A stretch of DNA of 57,847 nucleotides from Nitrosovibrio sp. Nv4 (GTDB lineage: Bacteria > Pseudomonadota > Gammaproteobacteria > Burkholderiales > Nitrosomonadaceae). Shown one piece after another: positions 56,013 to 57,847 of the stretch. The stretch is taken from assembly GCA_945860135.1 (NCBI GenBank), contig CAMAPK010000013.1, positions 1 through 57,847 of the forward strand, in the 5' to 3' direction. The notes below the pieces were generated by a model. The model saw only the letters and a program-made list of their open reading frames with translations. It did not search any database and was not told the origin of the DNA. The position numbers were made by a program, and so were the translations under genes. The stretch's first letter is position 1. The number at the start of each line of letters is the position of its first letter.

Positions 56013-57755
56013 TTATTTCTTTGGCAGGTAAAGATCAGTGATCGATCCTTCCGCAATTTCAGCGGCAAAGAAAACAGTTTCCGACAGGGTCGGGTGTGGA
56101 TGAATGGTGAGGCCGAGGTCTTCCATGTCCGCGCCCATTTCCAGCGCCAGCACCGTCTCGGCGATCAACTCGCCGGCATTGACGCCGACCATGCCTGCAC
56201 CGAGAATGCGCCGGGTGTTTCTATCCAGCAGCAGCTTGGTCATGCCCTCTTCGCGCCCCATCGCAATCGCGCGACCACTGGCCGCCCAGGGGAAGCTGGC
56301 TCTTTCGTAATCGATCCCTTGTTTCGCGGCTTCGGTTTCGGTCAAACCCATCCAGGCAATTTCCGGATCGGTGTAGGCCACCGAGGGAATAGTGCGTGCA
56401 TCGAATGCTGCTTTGTGTCCTGCGATGATTTCCGCAGCGAGCTTGCCTTCATGCGAGGCCTTGTGCGCCAGCATGGGTTCGCCGACGATGTCGCCAATGC
56501 CAAAAATGTGCGGTACATTGGTGCGCAGCTGTTTGTCCACCGGAATGAAGCCGCGCTCGTCCACATTGACACCGGCATTTTCGGCACCGATAGCGCGACC
56601 GTTGGGACGGCGCCCCACTGCCAGCAGCACGCGGTCGTAAATCTGCGGTTCAGGAGATTTCTCTCCTGCAAAGGTAACTTTGAGTCCGCTTTCCTGCGGC
56701 TCGATCTGGGTGACCCTGGTTTTGAGATAGATCGCCTCGTAGCGTTTCTGTATGCGCCGCTGCAATGGCTTGACGAGATCCGCATCTGCGCCGGGAATCA
56801 ATTGCTCCATCAATTCCACCACGCTGACTTTGCAACCAAGCGCAGCATAAACCGTCGCCATTTCCAGACCGATAATGCCGCCGCCGATGATCAACATGCG
56901 TTTGGGAATGTCCGTCAGTTGCAATGCACCGGTCGAATCCATCAGGCGCGGATCATCGTAGGGAAAACCGGGAATGCGTGCCACGCTGGAGCCGACGGCG
57001 ATGATGCAATGTTCGAACGACACGGTCTTTGCACCAGTGGCTGTTTCCACGCTGATCATGTGGGACGAAGTGAATTTACCTGTGCCATGCACCACTTCCA
57101 CCTTGCGCTGCTTCGCCAGCGCCGACAGACCCTTGGTGAGCTTGCCGATGACGGATTCTTTCCATGCCCGCAGCTTGTCGATTTCTATCGCGGGCTGGCC
57201 GAAAGCAACGCCCTGATGTGCGCTCTCCTCCGCTTCGGTGATGACTTTCGCCACATGCAGCAATGCCTTGGAGGGGATGCAGCCGACATTGAGACATACG
57301 CCACCGAGCACTGGGTAACGTTCGATCAACACCACTTTCTTGCCGAGATCGGCGGCGCGGAATGCGGCCGTGTAGCCGCCCGGCCCCGCACCCAGCACCA
57401 CCACATCTGCGTGGATGTCGCCACGCGCAACCGGAGCAGCAATGCTGGCAGCAGGGAGCGAATCGAGCGCAATTGGCGGGATCTCTACAGGGATTGCAGA
57501 ACCTGTCTCCGCATCCGCCGCTTCCAATATCAGAATGGACGACCCTTCTGAGACCTTGTCACCCACCTTGACCTTGATTTCCTTCACCACCCCGGCTTGT
57601 GGCGCAGGGATCTCCACCGTCGCCTTGTCGGTCTCCAGCGTGATGAGCGGTGTTTCCTTCGCTACCGTATCGCCGGGCTTCACCAGCAGCTCGATGACGG
57701 GAATATCCTTGAAATCGCCAACGTCGGGGACTTTGATTTCGATAAGTTGAGTCAT
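56013..57755 (-). CDS. lpdA: Dihydrolipoyl dehydrogenase with N-terminal lipoyl domain
   Basis: 580 residues from ATG 57755 (MTQLIEIKVPDVGDFKDIPVIEL). The lipoyl domain (1-80) has the lipoylation lysine in ETDKATVEIP. An Ala/Pro linker follows, then the E3 flavoprotein: VVVLGAGPGGYTAAFRAADLG, redox disulfide GGVCLNVGCIPSK, NAD domain IIGGGIIGLEMATVYAALG, and the C-terminal His-Glu in HPHPTLSETV. It reoxidises dihydrolipoyl groups of pyruvate dehydrogenase. The fused lipoyl domain is usual in betaproteobacterial PDH-linked E3. The E2 gene is expected just outside the window. Confidence 0.97.
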   Translation of the reverse strand: MTQLIEIKVPDVGDFKDIPVIELLVKPGDTVAKETPLITLETDKATVEIPAPQAGVVKEIKVKVGDKVSEGSSILILEAADAETGSAIPVEIPPIALDSLPAASIAAPVARGDIHADVVVLGAGPGGYTAAFRAADLGKKVVLIERYPVLGGVCLNVGCIPSKALLHVAKVITEAEESAHQGVAFGQPAIEIDKLRAWKESVIGKLTKGLSALAKQRKVEVVHGTGKFTSSHMISVETATGAKTVSFEHCIIAVGSSVARIPGFPYDDPRLMDSTGALQLTDIPKRMLIIGGGIIGLEMATVYAALGCKVSVVELMEQLIPGADADLVKPLQRRIQKRYEAIYLKTRVTQIEPQESGLKVTFAGEKSPEPQIYDRVLLAVGRRPNGRAIGAENAGVNVDERGFIPVDKQLRTNVPHIFGIGDIVGEPMLAHKASHEGKLAAEIIAGHKAAFDARTIPSVAYTDPEIAWMGLTETEAAKQGIDYERASFPWAASGRAIAMGREEGMTKLLLDRNTRRILGAGMVGVNAGELIAETVLALEMGADMEDLGLTIHPHPTLSETVFFAAEIAEGSITDLYLPKK

Positions 57756-57807
57756 CACAATCTCATGTTGCGGAACGGATCGAATCCGCCCCGATTTCCG
57801 CAATGGT

Positions 57808-57846
57808 TTATTGCCGTATCTGTCCGTCGCCCAGCACGATGAATTT
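57808..57846 (-). CDS. Possible 3' end of an upstream gene
   Basis: The last codons read KFIVLGDGQIRQ and then TAA, in a position upstream of lpdA. It could be the tail of a neighbouring gene; the sequence does not look like the E2 C-terminus, and too little is visible to name it. Confidence 0.3.
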   Translation of the reverse strand, partial: KFIVLGDGQIRQ

Positions 57847-57847
57847 C

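Noticed and set aside
55893-57551. A 552-residue plus-strand protein
   Set aside because: It is the antisense of lpdA, rich in His/Arg/Cys with no family features.
1-57847. CRISPR arrays or a full restriction-modification system
   Set aside because: No regularly spaced repeats were seen, and neither the glyQ-glyS nuclease nor the phage methylase has a partner gene next to it.

Overview
The window is chromosomal DNA of a betaproteobacterium. The division and cell wall (dcw) cluster, the aroE-tonB-rnb and secA-M23-dciA neighbourhoods, the miaB-phoH-ybeY-corC-lnt-glyQS run and an N-terminally lipoylated LpdA all fit that class. Nitrosomonadales or a close relative is my best guess, but no 16S gene or other decisive marker is present, so family level is open.

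Layout. 1-1.73 kb is accessory DNA: two divergent, paralogous toxin-antitoxin (TA) operons with near-identical palindromic operators, one of them flanked by direct copies of a two-hairpin repeat. It ends at a 3' fragment of a tRNA gene (anticodon CAT, with CCA), the scar expected of a tRNA-integrated island. 2.0-4.5 kb has a c-di-GMP enzyme and a small secreted protein. 4.6-17.7 kb is a mostly co-oriented core block: miaB, phoH, ybeY, corC, lnt, glyQ, an inserted nuclease-like gene, glyS, gmhB, plsC, a YgjP-like metallopeptidase, lptM, lysA. 17.7-27.7 kb (minus) holds mgtE, mtgA, aroE, a TonB-like protein, an RNB exoribonuclease, secA and an M23 peptidase; dciA is divergent. 28.4-46.5 kb (minus) is a full dcw cluster, mraZ-rsmH-ftsL-ftsI-murE-murF-mraY-murD-ftsW-murG-murC-murB-ddlB-ftsQ-ftsA-ftsZ, behind an MraZ-box promoter, with rnpB upstream. 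47.3-49.8 kb has a pteridine reductase, a MidA-type methyltransferase and a GDT1-type cation transporter. 50.0-55.7 kb is a wrecked Mu-like prophage: early genes on minus are joined back to back with tail-fibre genes on plus. lpdA closes the window.

How the genes work together. The dcw genes form one tightly overlapping unit making UDP-MurNAc-pentapeptide, lipid I/II and the FtsZ-ring septal machinery; MtgA and the M23 peptidase add glycan synthesis and wall remodelling. Lnt, LptM, PlsC and GmhB serve the outer envelope. 

Most interesting points: (1) a solitary nuclease-like gene (PD-(D/E)XK-type N-terminus plus DUF4357-like C-terminus) lodged between glyQ and glyS, where the 5' part of glyS has also been exchanged for AT-richer sequence; (2) a 74-residue Acb2/Tad1-like candidate anti-CBASS protein in the Mu-like remnant; (3) the paired TA operators that differ at one symmetric base; (4) a degenerate fragment resembling a diversity-generating-retroelement variable region beside ftsZ, where lpxC often sits; (5) a palindromic repeat inserted in frame inside glyS. 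All family names rest on reading motifs by eye; no database search was run.
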